DNA of 64,000 nucleotides from Caenorhabditis remanei (lineage: Eukaryota > Nematoda > Chromadorea > Rhabditida > Rhabditidae). Shown here piece by piece: positions 22,187 to 32,963 of this stretch. The number at the start of each line of letters is the position of its first letter. Position 1 is the stretch's first letter. The stretch spans positions 18,538,001-18,602,000 of the forward strand of contig NC_071332.1 in the NCBI RefSeq assembly GCF_010183535.1. Direction: 5' to 3'. Made by a program: the position numbers and the translations under genes. The notes under the pieces are model-generated. The model was given only the letters and a program-made list of their open reading frames with translations, made no database searches and was not told where the DNA came from.

Positions 22187-22292
22187 GTTTTGAGAAATGT
22201 ATCATTTTTTCCCGTTTTGTTGTTTTTGTTGTTATTTTTATAAAACTTTAAAATTGTTACGAAATTTTTGAAATTACCGGCCGAGTCGCAAT

Positions 22293-22305
22293 GCGTGTGC
22301 GTCGC
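22293..22305 (+). promoter_or_regulatory. GCG-N7-CGC motif after F-box gene J
   Basis: ATGCG-TGTGCGT-CGC, 107 nt after the stop of gene J. No gene follows closely on this strand, so this copy either marks a 3'-end function or is a relic of a lost downstream gene. Confidence 0.45.
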
Positions 22306-23376
22306 GTTTTTCTGATTTGGATTTGGAATAGGCTATATTAATATGTAACCGTTGTTTGCTTTTTGATTTTTTGTTCTAGATCATTATTGATTTCTCGTGA
22401 AACTTGTTCTTGTTTGCTTTCTTGCTTCTGCGCTGTAGGTTATTAGCTCGATTTTAGTTCTTCCTTCTCATTTCTCAAAAATTGCCGACATTGTGACAGA
22501 GATTCGGACATGAATGATACTAGAAATGATAAACGTGACAACTTTTTCCGGAAAAGTTTTTAACTTTTGAAAAAATTTCCACGTGTACCCCTTGAAACCT
22601 GACATTCCCCCGAAAGGCCAAATATGTTTCTAATCAATACCCTGCAAACTCGAACCCTCGTATTCCTAGCTCTATCAATGCTCAGGTGCACCGCCTAAGA
22701 AAGTAGAATGATGATCAGAAACATCCACTGGATCATTACAATCACTTAACTATTATCACTAGGTAAGCATGAAAGATGGAGAGAGTGCAAAAAGAGTTGT
22801 TTTTCAGAGCAAAGCGAAAATAAAGCATATGATGTATATTGATGGCTTTTTGAACGAAATTGGTTTTTCGCTGGAGGAATCGGATCGTCTTGGAGTTTCG
22901 TCTTCGTCGATCATTGGGTTTTATTTATGGTTCTGATCGAATAAAACCGTTTCTTTTTCTTATTAGGAGTTTTTTTAGAGCCGCGTTGCGTGCAGGTCGC
23001 AACGCATCGCTCCAACCGTTTGGCATCGTTCCAACCGTTGTGCGGCGGCTGGAACCGGAGATGTTTTCGAGTGAAATTTGAGGGCTCGCAACATTTTTTG
23101 TTATCAGTTTTTGGGAGGCGCTGCGGTCGCGTCGCGTGCGTTATGATAAAAAACAAGTGTGAAGACAGGTACGTGTGAACCTACTCGTTGTATTTAAGAG
23201 AAGTTTTTATGAAAATTACATTCACGAGAGCCAAAAACGCTTTGGCACTGTGCCAAAAGCGTACCGTAACCCCAAGATTTGCGTTCATCAGTAGAGAGCG
23301 TGAGATCAGCGATAAGACCGCATGCCTACTGACAGACACATAAGAATATCCAAGTCAAAAAATTCATTTATTTTAA
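22306..23376. other. Intergenic, no gene supported
   Basis: No exon chain could be built. A GC-rich stretch at about 22975-23130 contains repeated GGTCGC and CAACGC words. Inverted words TTTGGCACTG and CAGTGCCAAA-like lie at 23240-23265 and resemble sequence at 29070-29100. Several short open frames overlap on both strands without family resemblance. Confidence 0.35.
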
Positions 23377-24577
23377 TCAACAATTACGAAAGAAAAAGTG
23401 AGCACATCTCTTCATGGACTCAGAATTCATCTTTTGAATATCCATTGTCTCCAGGATTCTCTTCAGCTCTTTATTCGAATTCAATGTTTTAAGCAGGTGC
23501 ACCTAAACACTGTCAAATAAGATGACTAACTCATCAGAACGTTCCTTACCAGTAAATGTCGGCGATCCCGCATGAACATTGAGTGGAACACTTTATCTGT
23601 TACTTTTACTTGATTCAAATTTTCAATGCGTTGACGTTCATAGTACTTGGTCACATTTTTCAATCCTAACAACTTGGCGATTTGATTTATTTTTTTAAGA
23701 TCTTCCACTGAAAATACAATGTTTTAATTTGAAATGTGAATATAGAATACTGTCGAAAAAATAAAGTTTCGACAAGGATTTTCAAAAAAATTTCGCGCGC
23801 TGAAACGCGCAAGCGCATAAATTTGTGGGCGGAGCTTAAACTGCAAGCGGCGCAGTTCTTAATTTGGAAAAAACAACTGGAATTAGAACCGTGCCGCTTA
23901 TTTAAGCTTGCAGTTTAAGCTCCGCCCACAAATTTATGCGCTTGCGCGTTTCAGCGCGCGAAAATTTTTTGAAAATCCTTGTCGAAACTTTATTTTTTCG
24001 ACAGTACCTGAACAATGAACTTGAACTCCGTGCGCAATCTGTAGGCATTTCTCAAGCATGTTCATAGAAACACAAGCTGGCATTATAAAACCATTTTCAT
24101 TATGCAAATTGTTTCGATATATTGACAGTTTACTCGAATGGAACATCATCAACTAAAAATTGAGAACAGTTTAGAATCTGTAACTTTTAAATAAAACACA
24201 CCTTTTTATGAGTATACAAGCGGACTTTTTGATTGTTTTTTTCTTTGAAAACTATCATTTTTGAATCATTTTCAACATTGAATAGTGCATCATAGAAATT
24301 GAACTTCCAAACATTGTCCATTCCCATGATCGCACTGACATGTAAACCAAATTTGAAAGTAAATGACTTATTCGGTTGAGGCACCGTCCACGGCTTAACG
24401 CATAGAAATCCAGCAATATCAGCTTCTTTTTTTTCTTCCCAGCTTATAAGTTCTTTGTCTGTCTCATTGAACATCCCCAGGAAATAGCGAGCTCTCACTC
24501 TTTTGATTTCGTTAGAAGCATCCAAATGAATTAAAATTTCAGCTGAAGAATCATCTCGTTTATTCACGGCGATCAGA
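23377..24577 (-). CDS. BTB-like protein (partial 5' end), minus strand
   Basis: Exons on the minus strand: 24577-24202, 24152-24008, 23707-23550 and 23502-23377; a further 5' exon ending near 24640 (...YNLHTIDDFEF) is likely. The reading continues cleanly through all joins: RYFLGMFNETDKELISWEEK, then KMIVFKEKNNQKVRLYTHKK, LMMFHSSKLSIYRNNLHNEN, a VSMNMLEKCLQIAHGVQV stretch, LKKINQIAKLLGLKNVTKYY, and LVHLLKTLNSNKELKRILET. The pattern of a charged hairpin, H-x2-K, a helix of small residues and then LLGLKNVTKY resembles divergent nematode BTB proteins, with a possible MATH-like front. This is a tentative call. The second intron holds a 255-bp MITE inserted at its donor. The last exon is duplicated near 28100. 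Confidence 0.5.
23750..24004. mobile_element. 255-bp palindromic MITE with TA duplication
   Basis: The arms begin CTGTCGAAAAAATAAAGTTT and its complement, and run about 100 bp each with only a short unpaired centre. TA at 23748-23749 and 24005-24006 is the target duplication, as for Tc1/mariner-derived MITEs. Internal words GCGCTGAAACGCGC and GGGCGGAGCTTAAACTGCA occur in both arms. No coding capacity. Confidence 0.85.
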
Positions 24578-24746
24578 CTGAAAATGATATATTTCTTTGT
24601 GTTGCTAAATCTCTTGTCCGCTCACAATTCGAAATCATCAATTGTATGTAAATTGTACGCAATGAATTCAGGACTTGGAAATTGTAAGAAGTTAGTGATT
24701 ACTATAGACTTATGTACCGGAACTGAAAAACTGAATATCAAAGGAG

Positions 24747-24927
24747 CACGTTGAGTCCCAGGCTACCTATGCGAATACGCTCTAACGAGAAAATACGTGG
24801 AAAATGAAATATTTTCACGTATCCTAAAATTTTCTGTAGGAAAATAGATTCTAATGTTCACCGCCACGTATTGCGGACCATGTCTTTTTCAGAGCGCGTT
24901 TGCATAGGTAGCCTGGGACTCAACGTG
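24747..24927. mobile_element. 181-bp palindromic element
   Basis: Inverted ends CACGTTGAGTCCCAGGCTAC at both borders continue inward to CTATGC(G/A)AA(T/C)(A/G)CGCTC. AAGGAG is found immediately outside both ends (24741-24746 and 24928-24933) and is a probable 6-bp target duplication. The inner CCTATGCAAACGCGCTC word recurs in the element at 29272-29512, so both belong to one family. It lies upstream of the minus-strand BTB-like gene. Confidence 0.7.
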
Positions 24928-26700
24928 AAGGAGATATCTTAAAATTACTCACATTTTTGATAATCGCTCATCTTGAACGAGGAAAACGTAGAAATAAGCA
25001 AAACCACGTTGATCAAGAATTTGTTGTCGAATGTGAAGGGGCGGGGGTCACGCGATTGTCTATCAAAGGAAAATGAACTTTTCATTTTGCAGATTACACC
25101 GCTGCCACCGAATTAGAACTGCATGAGAATTGTTACAAATCATAACCATCCAATCTATGTCTGATGGCTTAACGGAGGAGTGAAGTGTCATTTTTTCAAT
25201 CTAGATATTCCAATAGTTCCAGAAAATTCTAAGAAAATGTCATTATTGACGCATATCCTACAAATCTCTCTATATCGTTCTCCTGGCTCAAAAAGAACTT
25301 TACGCGTGACCGTGTAGTCCCCTCGGACAAGATTAAAGTTGTTTTAACCCTTCCCTCATCTCAACTTTGTCATGTATTTGAAAAAATAACATTCGACAAA
25401 TTTCATTGAAGTGAACTCGGAAAATGTAACACAAAACTGTATATGGGGAACGAATATATCGAAGGGAAACCAATATATAAAACGGCAAATCGTGTAGAAA
25501 TGGAGCGAGGTGGATCAGCGAGTTGGTGGCAAAAGGAAAAAAGTTAAACACCCCAGTGGTTTTTCACAACAACATCTATATGACGTATCAAAATTTACTC
25601 GCACTGTCTCCACTCGTGAGAATTGTCCACTAGAGTATCCGAGCTTGCAAAGGAGTCATCCTTTCACCAAATGTCTTTTGAAGCTTATACAGCCATATGT
25701 GGAATGATAGGGTATTTCTTGACTGAGAATCTCAATAAGGACTGCATTTGGAGTAGCTGAGTGGTGGATAAACCGCGTGGAGCTTCTGTGAGAAAGAAAT
25801 TCATTATTACTACAGTTTTTCAAATGTTTACATACCGAATTCGACGTGAAGTTATTGCCATTTTGGGGTTGAAAACAGAAAAGGTCTTGTAGAACGGACC
25901 GTCTCTCATTTTCAAGGTACGATCCATAGAGCTGGAATCGTCCTGCTTCGATCGTTTAGCCATTGGAGAGCCAGTCGAATCTTTCATTTTTGCTGCGGGG
26001 CGAGGAAGAGTTCTCCTGCCAGTTCACCGATCAACTCTTCTGCATAGATATTCTCGCCAGTCTTCACGTTGTCAATCGAACCAGCCAGTAGGTAGTCTTG
26101 GTTTAGATACCCTAAAAAATGAAAATAAAAACATTGATTGCTAAGAGGAAAATTCGAAAAACAAAAACGATTGGAGATAAACGAGGTAAGGAAAACGAAA
26201 CGACTGCTATAATAATCGCATTGATCCCCCACAGAGCTCTACAGTCATCTGCGTCTCTCTTACCAATCTCTCTCCTATTTCAACACTATTTCTCTTCATT
26301 TTGGAGAGGCATGAGGAGTGTTGAATCGAACTGCACGAATGTAGACATACACACCTTCTCTCTCATTACGTAACACAACACCCCTTTTTCGAAACAAAAT
26401 AGCACGTGGGATCGAGAGACGACAGACATTAGGACCTTTGTGAGTAATGGACACAGTCCGCATATCTCCAGGAGTACTGTGACGTCATCAGTTCCTAGGT
26501 CAAGTAAACATGAGTAGCGTGAAGATAGAACGAGCTAGAGATAGGTATTTGTAAGAGAGACGCAGATGGCTAGAGTAATAAGGTGACCTTCATAAGTAGA
26601 TAGCTGTAGTTCTCATTCATGTCTCGCCATTTTTTGTTGCTCTTGTTGTATTTCCCCTCCAATCGATAATTTTCTTAACTAATTTATATATTTTTCAACT
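24928..26700. other. Low-information region with decayed fragments
   Basis: 25309-25331 (GACCGTGTAGTCCCCTCGGA...) is one arm of a hairpin repeat seen again at 32034 and 38499. On the minus strand 26108-25842 there is an exon-like stretch with a GTATGT donor, reading MKDSTGSPMAKRSKQDD and DGPFYKTFSVFNPKMAI after two in-frame stops; I do not recognise it. Its 5' end is an inverted copy of sequence at 26704-26750. TCATCTGCGTCTCTCTTAC at about 26248 and its inverse at about 26547 mark another palindromic insertion. Confidence 0.35.
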
Positions 26701-27269
26701 TTCAGGGTAACTAAACCAAGACTACCTACTGAATGGTTCGGTCGACAACTGTATGTTTGATTTTTTGTGAATTGTGAGTTTTTATTTAATTTGATTTTTA
26801 ATTAAACTTTGTTTTGCAGCTAAGCTATAGTATTTTGGTACAAAATGGTCTAGGATAGCTTGTTTGGTAAGTTTTTATTAAAATTTCACTCAATTTTTAA
26901 CTGTAATTAAGGAAAATAATCAAAATCAAATTTTGTTGATACACTGACCAAATAACAGTAATTACACCTTTCTCAGATTTTGATTTTTGAAGATATGCGC
27001 CTTTAAAGATGAGGTCACTGTATTTTGGTCCGTGTAACTTTGACGATGTATTTTTTGATCAATTTTGAAAATGCTTACGCTAGTTTTGTTGCGCAAAATC
27101 AGATCTAGCTTTTTTTAGTTGACAATTTTTCCATAGCTCCGCCCATTTTTGAGATATGCGACTATAAATGCAGGACCCTGTTCAAAAGGTTCTTGTTTAA
27201 AGGCGGTCAAAAGTGGGCGGAGCTACTAGAAACATTTTATCTTCAGGAGATCAACAATAATATTTTCAG

Positions 27270-27939
27270 CAGATCAGCAAGTTCGTCGAGATTTTGAGAC
27301 CAAAAGAAGGCATGATGAAGCTTGTGAAGGATAAGATTTTGGGAGTCAACGAAATGCAATGCTTCGTCAAATCGCCTGGATCGAGAACTCCTGCCCATCA
27401 AGATAATCAATTGGTCGCATCCGTGAACTTGAACATGGGACCAGGTGAATGCGTCTGGATATGTGTATCGATGATCTACGCTGCCATACTGGAAAAACTG
27501 ATGAATAAAAAAAAGAATCAGCCCCTACCATACAAAGTATTGGCCGACGGAACAAGATCTAATAGACGCAGGGATCCCATACCAGAAGCTCGTTCAGAAA
27601 GCCGGCGATCTGATCTATGTTGGAGTTGGCACATACCATTGAGAGCAGGCCAATGGTTATTGTGTCAATGCCGCATGGAACGTGGCGGAGATGTGCCCGG
27701 TTCAACTCGCCGCGGTAGCATACACCCACGATAACAATGTGGAGCTTCAATATGGCACTTTGCTCCCGATGATTTACGACGTTTTGTTGGAAATCGCCCA
27801 GCAGGAAGGACACCCGGAGCTGAAAAACCTTGCGTCTGGGAATGGAACTACTGCGAAGATGTTCAAGGAAAAACAGCAGTCTACTACAGAAAGACGAGAG
27901 AAGATCTCGAGAAGATTTTCGACAATTGCAAACTTCTGA
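27270..27939 (+). pseudogene. JmjC demethylase-like pseudogene (UTX/JMJD3 type)
   Basis: After a TATTTTCAG acceptor the frame reads LRPKEGMMKLVKDKILGVNE, then a VKSPGSRTPAHQDNQ-like stretch and VNLNMGPGECVW. This matches the UTX/JMJD3 catalytic core, in which H-x-(E/D) after RTPGHQ binds iron. Near 27540 the frame shifts by one base; the continuing frame gives KYWPTEQDLIDAGIPYQ, AGDLIYVGVGTYH, then TGA (27640-27642) where the family has HWVQA, then EQANGYCVNAAWNVAE. The second iron-binding His survives, but the frameshift and stop break the enzyme. A possible preceding exon (VTKPRLPTEWFGRQL) is at 26706-26750. Relatives in C. elegans are the jmjd-3 genes. Confidence 0.75.
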
Positions 27940-28026
27940 TTTAGTTTTTTAAATATTCCCAAATAATGAATGTTTGAAAGACGAATAAAATCACCGTCCC
28001 CCCTGTTTTATGGTCGTTCTCATCAC

Positions 28027-28188
28027 CTCTCAAAAAATTCATTTATTATAATCAACAATTATGAAAGAAAAAAATGAGCACATCTCTTCATAGACTCAGA
28101 GTTCATCTTTTGAATATCGATTGTCTCCAGTATTTTCTTCAACTCTTTATTCGAATTCAATCTTTTTAGCAGGTGCACCTAAACACTG
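28027..28188 (-). repeat. Stray copy of the BTB-like gene's last exon
   Basis: Bases from about 28027 to 28188 repeat, with roughly 90 percent identity by eye, the segment 23354-23515 that holds the last exon and 3' UTR of the minus-strand BTB-like gene. The copy includes the intron acceptor, and then the similarity ends abruptly and the receptor gene begins. No further exon of that gene follows. It is a partial duplication or an endpoint of a rearrangement. Confidence 0.7.
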
Positions 28189-28237
28189 TCTCGTTATCAA
28201 CTTTTTCATTTTCCTTTATCCATTCCCCGTTCTTGAT

Positions 28238-29705
28238 ATGTACCTAAACACCACTAACCCCTTATACGATGCTGAATATCTCATAAAATATCCCAACCTC
28301 ATGCTTTCTATTTTCGGTGTTGTTACCAACATTATTCACATTTATTTCCTAAGCCAGACTCTCAAAAAACACCCAATTTTTGTATGTTTCATGATCATTG
28401 GAATCGCAGATTTTTTCCAGTTCTTCTCAGTTTTTGTTATCGAGACAGTTGTGGTGATTAACTATATCGATAACCGAAATTGTATTGGTTATATAAATGT
28501 GGCTGACATTGTTTTCAAGTTTTTCACTCAGTTCTTATATTCGTGTGGTACTACAATGGCTGGTTGGATGATAATAATGGTGGCGATTATTCAGGGGCAA
28601 GACCTCAAGTTTCAGAATTTTTGGACCCAAAAACTCGCAGCTACAGTATCCAAGGTTACTGTAATAGCTATTACAATATTAAAAGGATTTATTCTATTCA
28701 CTCTGATCTTTATGTTTTGCCAACTGGAATATGTGGTGTGCAGTGAGAAGAATCTGGCGAATGCTTATATGGAAACTCATTCGAATTGGGTTACTAAAAT
28801 TGTTTGGTTCTGCTGGTTTCTAGAAAGTGGATATACATTTTTCAACGCAATTTTCATTTTGATATCCCCTTTTTATTTGATAAAAAGAGGAAAAAAGTGT
28901 CTGGTTGAAAAGAAAAAGAGGTGTTCGAGACTAATTATATATCTGCTCCTGACATTTTTGATATCCGATTTCGGAAGTTTTTTGTTCGAGCGAATTCTGG
29001 TTGATGGGAATTTGGAAGGATTGAGAACGCAGTGAGTTTCGTTGTTTTGATAATTAGAAAAGAAGTAAAAATCGTTGGCACTGCGGCAAATTTGGCACAG
29101 TGCGAACCGTTGTGCGACGGAGCGCGTTTCCGCGACCGTACGTCTCTCACTAGTGCGAAAACCTGAAATTTTTGAAATTTCAGTGCCAGCTTGGTTCTCC
29201 CAATGGAATTACACCGATTATGTTTAATGATTGGTGCGAACATCCGCCCATGGGTCATTTTTACAGTTTCACGGTAATTCAAAGTGAACCTATGCAAACG
29301 CGCTCTTTTGAGAAAAATCGCTTACCTAAATTTTTTTGTTTAAGCTGAAAAACTTTGTCAAGAAATAGTTTTAAGGAGAAATATAATCGAAAAAGGCCAT
29401 TTTTTTTTGAAAAAACAAAAATATCAAAAAATTGCAATTTAGGCGTCAAATAATATTACCAAAATGTAGTCTCAACAAAGCGCGTTTGCATAGGTTACGA
29501 TTGAATTATCGTGCAGTTTCGACAGAATATCAGGAATCAATGAAGGCATTTTTCGATATTTCAGGTGGTACAGTTGCGGTATGTGACAGAAGTTTTAGAT
29601 AAATTTCTCGAAAAATACTGATTTAAAAAAATTTAATTCTCAGGTAGCGCCACGACGAGTGAACAACAACAATTATCTACGTGGTTCATCTTCATAGTTC
29701 ATTGA
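28238..29705 (+). CDS. Seven-TM chemoreceptor, srw-like
   Basis: Exons 28238-29031, 29184-29273, 29517-29578 and 29644-29705 encode 335 residues. The first helix region NLMLSIFGVVTNIIHIYFLS and the next (HPIFVCFMIIGIADFFQFF) resemble the srw family of nematode G-protein-coupled receptors, with the GVxxNxxH pattern of helix 1. Further hydrophobic segments lie at about residues 95-120 (ADIVFKFFTQFLYSCGTTMA), 138-165, 180-205, 225-245 and 265-285. The last exons read ASLVLPMELHRLCLMIGANI and a GINEGIFRYFRWYSC stretch. An N-terminal NTT is a glycosylation sequon. All phases join. Intron 2 is enlarged by a palindromic element. Assignment to srw rather than another class is moderately sure. Confidence 0.7.
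29272..29512. mobile_element. Palindromic MITE in receptor intron 2
   Basis: Inverted arms contain AACCTATGCAAACGCGCT, shared with the element at 24747-24927. The outer bases (GGTAATTCAAAG, inverse CGATAATTCAATC) are more diverged. It fills most of the intron between exons 2 and 3 of the srw-like gene and leaves both splice sites intact. Confidence 0.65.
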
Positions 29706-29887
29706 CTTTGTTTTTCATTTTTTTAATAAAGGGCTACGGTAGTTGCAAAAGTACGCAGTGTGTTTGCGGAAAATGCGCAACATTTGACGACCGATTGCAT
29801 CATGATTTTTTTTTTCAGTTTTCAAAGGTTTTGAAGCCATTTTTTGTAATTTTTGGCTGGAATTTCACTCATTTTTTATTTTCAGAA

Positions 29888-32807
29888 ATGTCCGAATATC
29901 TGCGTAAAAATCCGGAAGCGATGCTTTCTCTGTTCTTTTATGAACATATACAAAATAGAGGAACTTGTGAAGCTGTAACTCGAATCGCGAAATTTTGGGA
30001 ATTCGAGAACACTCCCACGAGTTTGATCTTATCTTTATGCGAGCTCTAACCGAGATAGATAAAATCAACATTGACAGGTAAGGAAAACACAAAAAATAAA
30101 AATGAAAAAAGAAATTTCAGACAAAAAATGGAAAATATCATTCAAAACAACAAAAATGCGATTCATTACTGTGTTCTCTACGAATTTCTTCAAAAGAAAC
30201 CAATCGGACAGTCCTATAAAACATTCTGTAACACTGTCGGAAAAGGAGTTGTCGATTTTAAAGATTTCAAGAATCTTTTCGATCGATTTGCACGTGGAAA
30301 GTTTGCTATTGTTGGGCAAACTCAGTAAGGAAATGGCGCGAAAATAAAAAATCAATTTTTAAAATTTTCAGTGCTCCGGAAATAGAAATTCAGGGCTCTG
30401 GCTCTGTCCGCTCACTCCCGACACTCCCAGAAGAAATTCTCGTGAAAATAGTGGAAAAATCGGGTCTGAAAGAGAGATTGACACTTCGAAAAGTGTCTCG
30501 ATGCTTCCGTTCCATCGTCGACGAGTCTAAATTGATTTGCGAAAAAATCGATATTCGATTCACTGATTTGTCCACAGAGATCTGTATCGAATCGCTTCCA
30601 ATGATCAATTATCAACAGAAAAACGGGGGATGTGTGATTGATTTTGGAGGAAATCGAATGATTATGAATGGAGAACGTCATATTGAGTGTGCATTGAGAG
30701 ATTTGAATACGATTCTGAAGAATCCGAAATTCGAATTGAGAGTTTTGAAGACTACTTTCCTATTGGGCATTCCATTCTTGTTCAATGGATATATTCCGAC
30801 GGAATGGACACCAATTTACAGATTTATGGAGTTGGAGGACTTTTTTCAGAGATTCAAGTGAGTAAAAGGCACAAAAGACCAGACTTTCGCTGAAAATACT
30901 GAAAACTTTGTTGTTTAGAGCTCAAAATGAATACATAATGATGAAAATTTTGCCGAAACTAAGGTTATTTTTTCGGAAGAGTGTGTCACGAGCCGAAGTC
31001 CGCTACATTTATTATTTTTCTGCTCAAATTTTAAAAATCAAGCATTTTTAGCTAAATTTGAACGTTTTTTCATGAACAACTCCCGGAAATTTCGAAAAAA
31101 AACTATTTTTCAAAGTATTTTTTATTCAAAATTGATGAAATTTTCAAAAATTTCAATAAAAATGCGTTTCCAATTTTCTTTAATTTTTTCATCGAAAATG
31201 TGACCATTTTTGATGATTTTGAAGAATTATTTTTAATTCTGAATGATAGTCGAAAATTTTGACGTTGCGCGCCAGATGAGTTTTTTAGAGTCTGGTGTGA
31301 TTTTGACGCGTTTTTGAGGCGGATTTTTTGTTCAAAGCGCTTCAAAGGCGCGCCAGTCTGTATTCGGGTCGTCTGGCGCGCCTTTGAGGCGGATTTTTAG
31401 TTCAATACGCGTCAAAGGCGCGCCCGGCATCTTTTTGAAGTCTGGCGTGCCTTCTGCGCTTTTTGCGCGAAAAATCCGTCTGGAAACGCGAAATGTGTTT
31501 TTGTGAAGTCTTGAAATTTTTTCGCAAAGTAGAATTTTCGACTACGCATTAATAAAACTCTAGCCTACATAAGATTTTTGACTATTTTTGATGAAAATTT
31601 CAAAAAAAGGGCAAACATTTTTCGCGCAAAAATGAGAAAAATCTTTTTTTCAAGATTGAAACTGAAAAATTAAGTCTCCAATCTCTATCTTTCAGACGTC
31701 GTCTCCACGTGAAATCCTTCGATATCCAATTCGAGATTCATTGGAACGATGACACCGAGCCAATTCTCTCGATTCTTCCATATCTGAAACCTGGAATTCT
31801 GGAGAAAATTCGAATTAAAATGGACGTTGACTTCTCCGATCAAATGAAAGAAGTGGTGAAATTGGAGCAATGGAAGCAGGCGATCGAATTGGATATGAGA
31901 AAGACTCATTTCGAACTTTCACTTGAGAATTTGACTCATTTCAAACGTTTTTCCGTTTTTATTCCGAAGATTACAGAGGAACAAGTCATTTCGATTAAGG
32001 AGGTAATTGCGCTCTGTCGCAAAAGAAATAGGCGTGTACTCCTCTCGGACAATATCAAATGTTGAGAATTTTTGGTCAGAAAAATGCAATTTTTAGACGA
32101 ATTTTGTTTAAAATGCTATTTTTCGACAATTTTCGTTCGAAAAAGCAAATTTTGGTCATTTTTTTTGACAATTTTCGTTCAAAAATTTTTTTTAAAACAA
32201 TTTTGATTAAAATATGCCACTTTCCGATGATTTCTATGATTTTCGGTTAAAAAGATGCAATTTTTAGACGATTTTCGAACTATTTCCGTTCGAAAATGGG
32301 TTTTGTTGACGATTTTCGGTTAAGAAATGCAATTTCTCGATGATTTTCGTTCAAAAAAGCAATTTTGTGACGATTTTCGGTTAAAAAAACGACTTTTCGA
32401 TGATTTTCGTCCAAAATTGTTTTTTTTCGTTCTGAAACCATAAATCCCAGACCCCAAAAAAAAAACACCGTTTTAGAACGAAAATTGTCAAAAAATGGCA
32501 TTTTTCTGACCAAAAATTCTCAAAATTTGATCGAAAATTTCAGTGAAAAATTGAGAAAATCTATTATTCGACTTATCCGAGAGGAGTACAAATAAATTTT
32601 CAGACTCTCTTCAAATCGACTAATTTCGAATCGTGTACTCTGAATTACTACGAAGATGAGCTGGATCTCGACTATATTCAATCAAAAGTGGGACCACACA
32701 TCGAGGATAATAATACTGGTGCTCTTCTATTCAAGGATCAAGAAACCAAGACGGTTTTCGAAATTCAGTTGGGAGATGAATCAATCGATATTGTCAGAAA
32801 ATGTTGA
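29888..32807 (+). CDS. F-box protein K (HTH-HTH-F-box-FTH), frameshift in first exon
   Basis: Exons 29888-30077, 30121-30324, 30372-30857, 31696-32002 and 32604-32807. Exon 1 starts MSEYLRKNPEAMLSLFFYEH, an HTH_48-like module, but its end (EFDLIFMRALTEIDKINIDR, which joins exon 2) is in a different frame. One base must be lost or gained near 30010-30025. Exon 2 carries the second module (HYCVLYEFLQKKPIGQSYKT). The F-box is SLPTLPEEILVKIVEKSGLK with LRKVSRCFRSIVDE. FTH motifs are ILKNPKFELRVLK, LKPGILEKIRI and LEQWKQAIELD. If the frameshift is real the protein could start at the ATG at 30128. Introns 3 (838 bp) and 4 (601 bp) are repeat-filled. Confidence 0.65.
32034..32590. repeat. Hairpin element with internal minisatellite
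   Basis: The ends, GTGTACTCCTCTCGGAC at 32034 and its inverse at 32573-32590, enclose a run of about ten imperfect 30-bp units built on GA(C/T)(A/G)ATTTTCG(T/G)T(C/T) and AAAA(A/T)GCAATTTT, from about 32060 to 32420. The second arm repeats them in inverse. It occupies intron 4 of F-box gene K. The end sequence is shared with repeats at 25309 and 38499. Confidence 0.65.
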
Positions 32808-32963
32808 TCTAAATTTTTGAAAGTTTTATTTGTTACTTTGTTGTTGTTGTTGTTATTGATAAATTGTATCGGAAAAACCTTAAATTTTACAGCGTGGCCG
32901 GCCTCAGGTCACAGGTCAAAACTAGTTCCTTTTTCATTTAAACCATAAAAACATTATTTTAAA

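Noticed and set aside
27294..27734. Intact JmjC enzyme
   Set aside because: Past about 27540 the conserved sequence continues in another frame and then meets TGA at 27640; the single long frame does not match the family after that point.
32060..32420. CRISPR-like array of spaced repeats
   Set aside because: The units are imperfect, contiguous and inside an animal-type intron; it is a minisatellite within a hairpin element.
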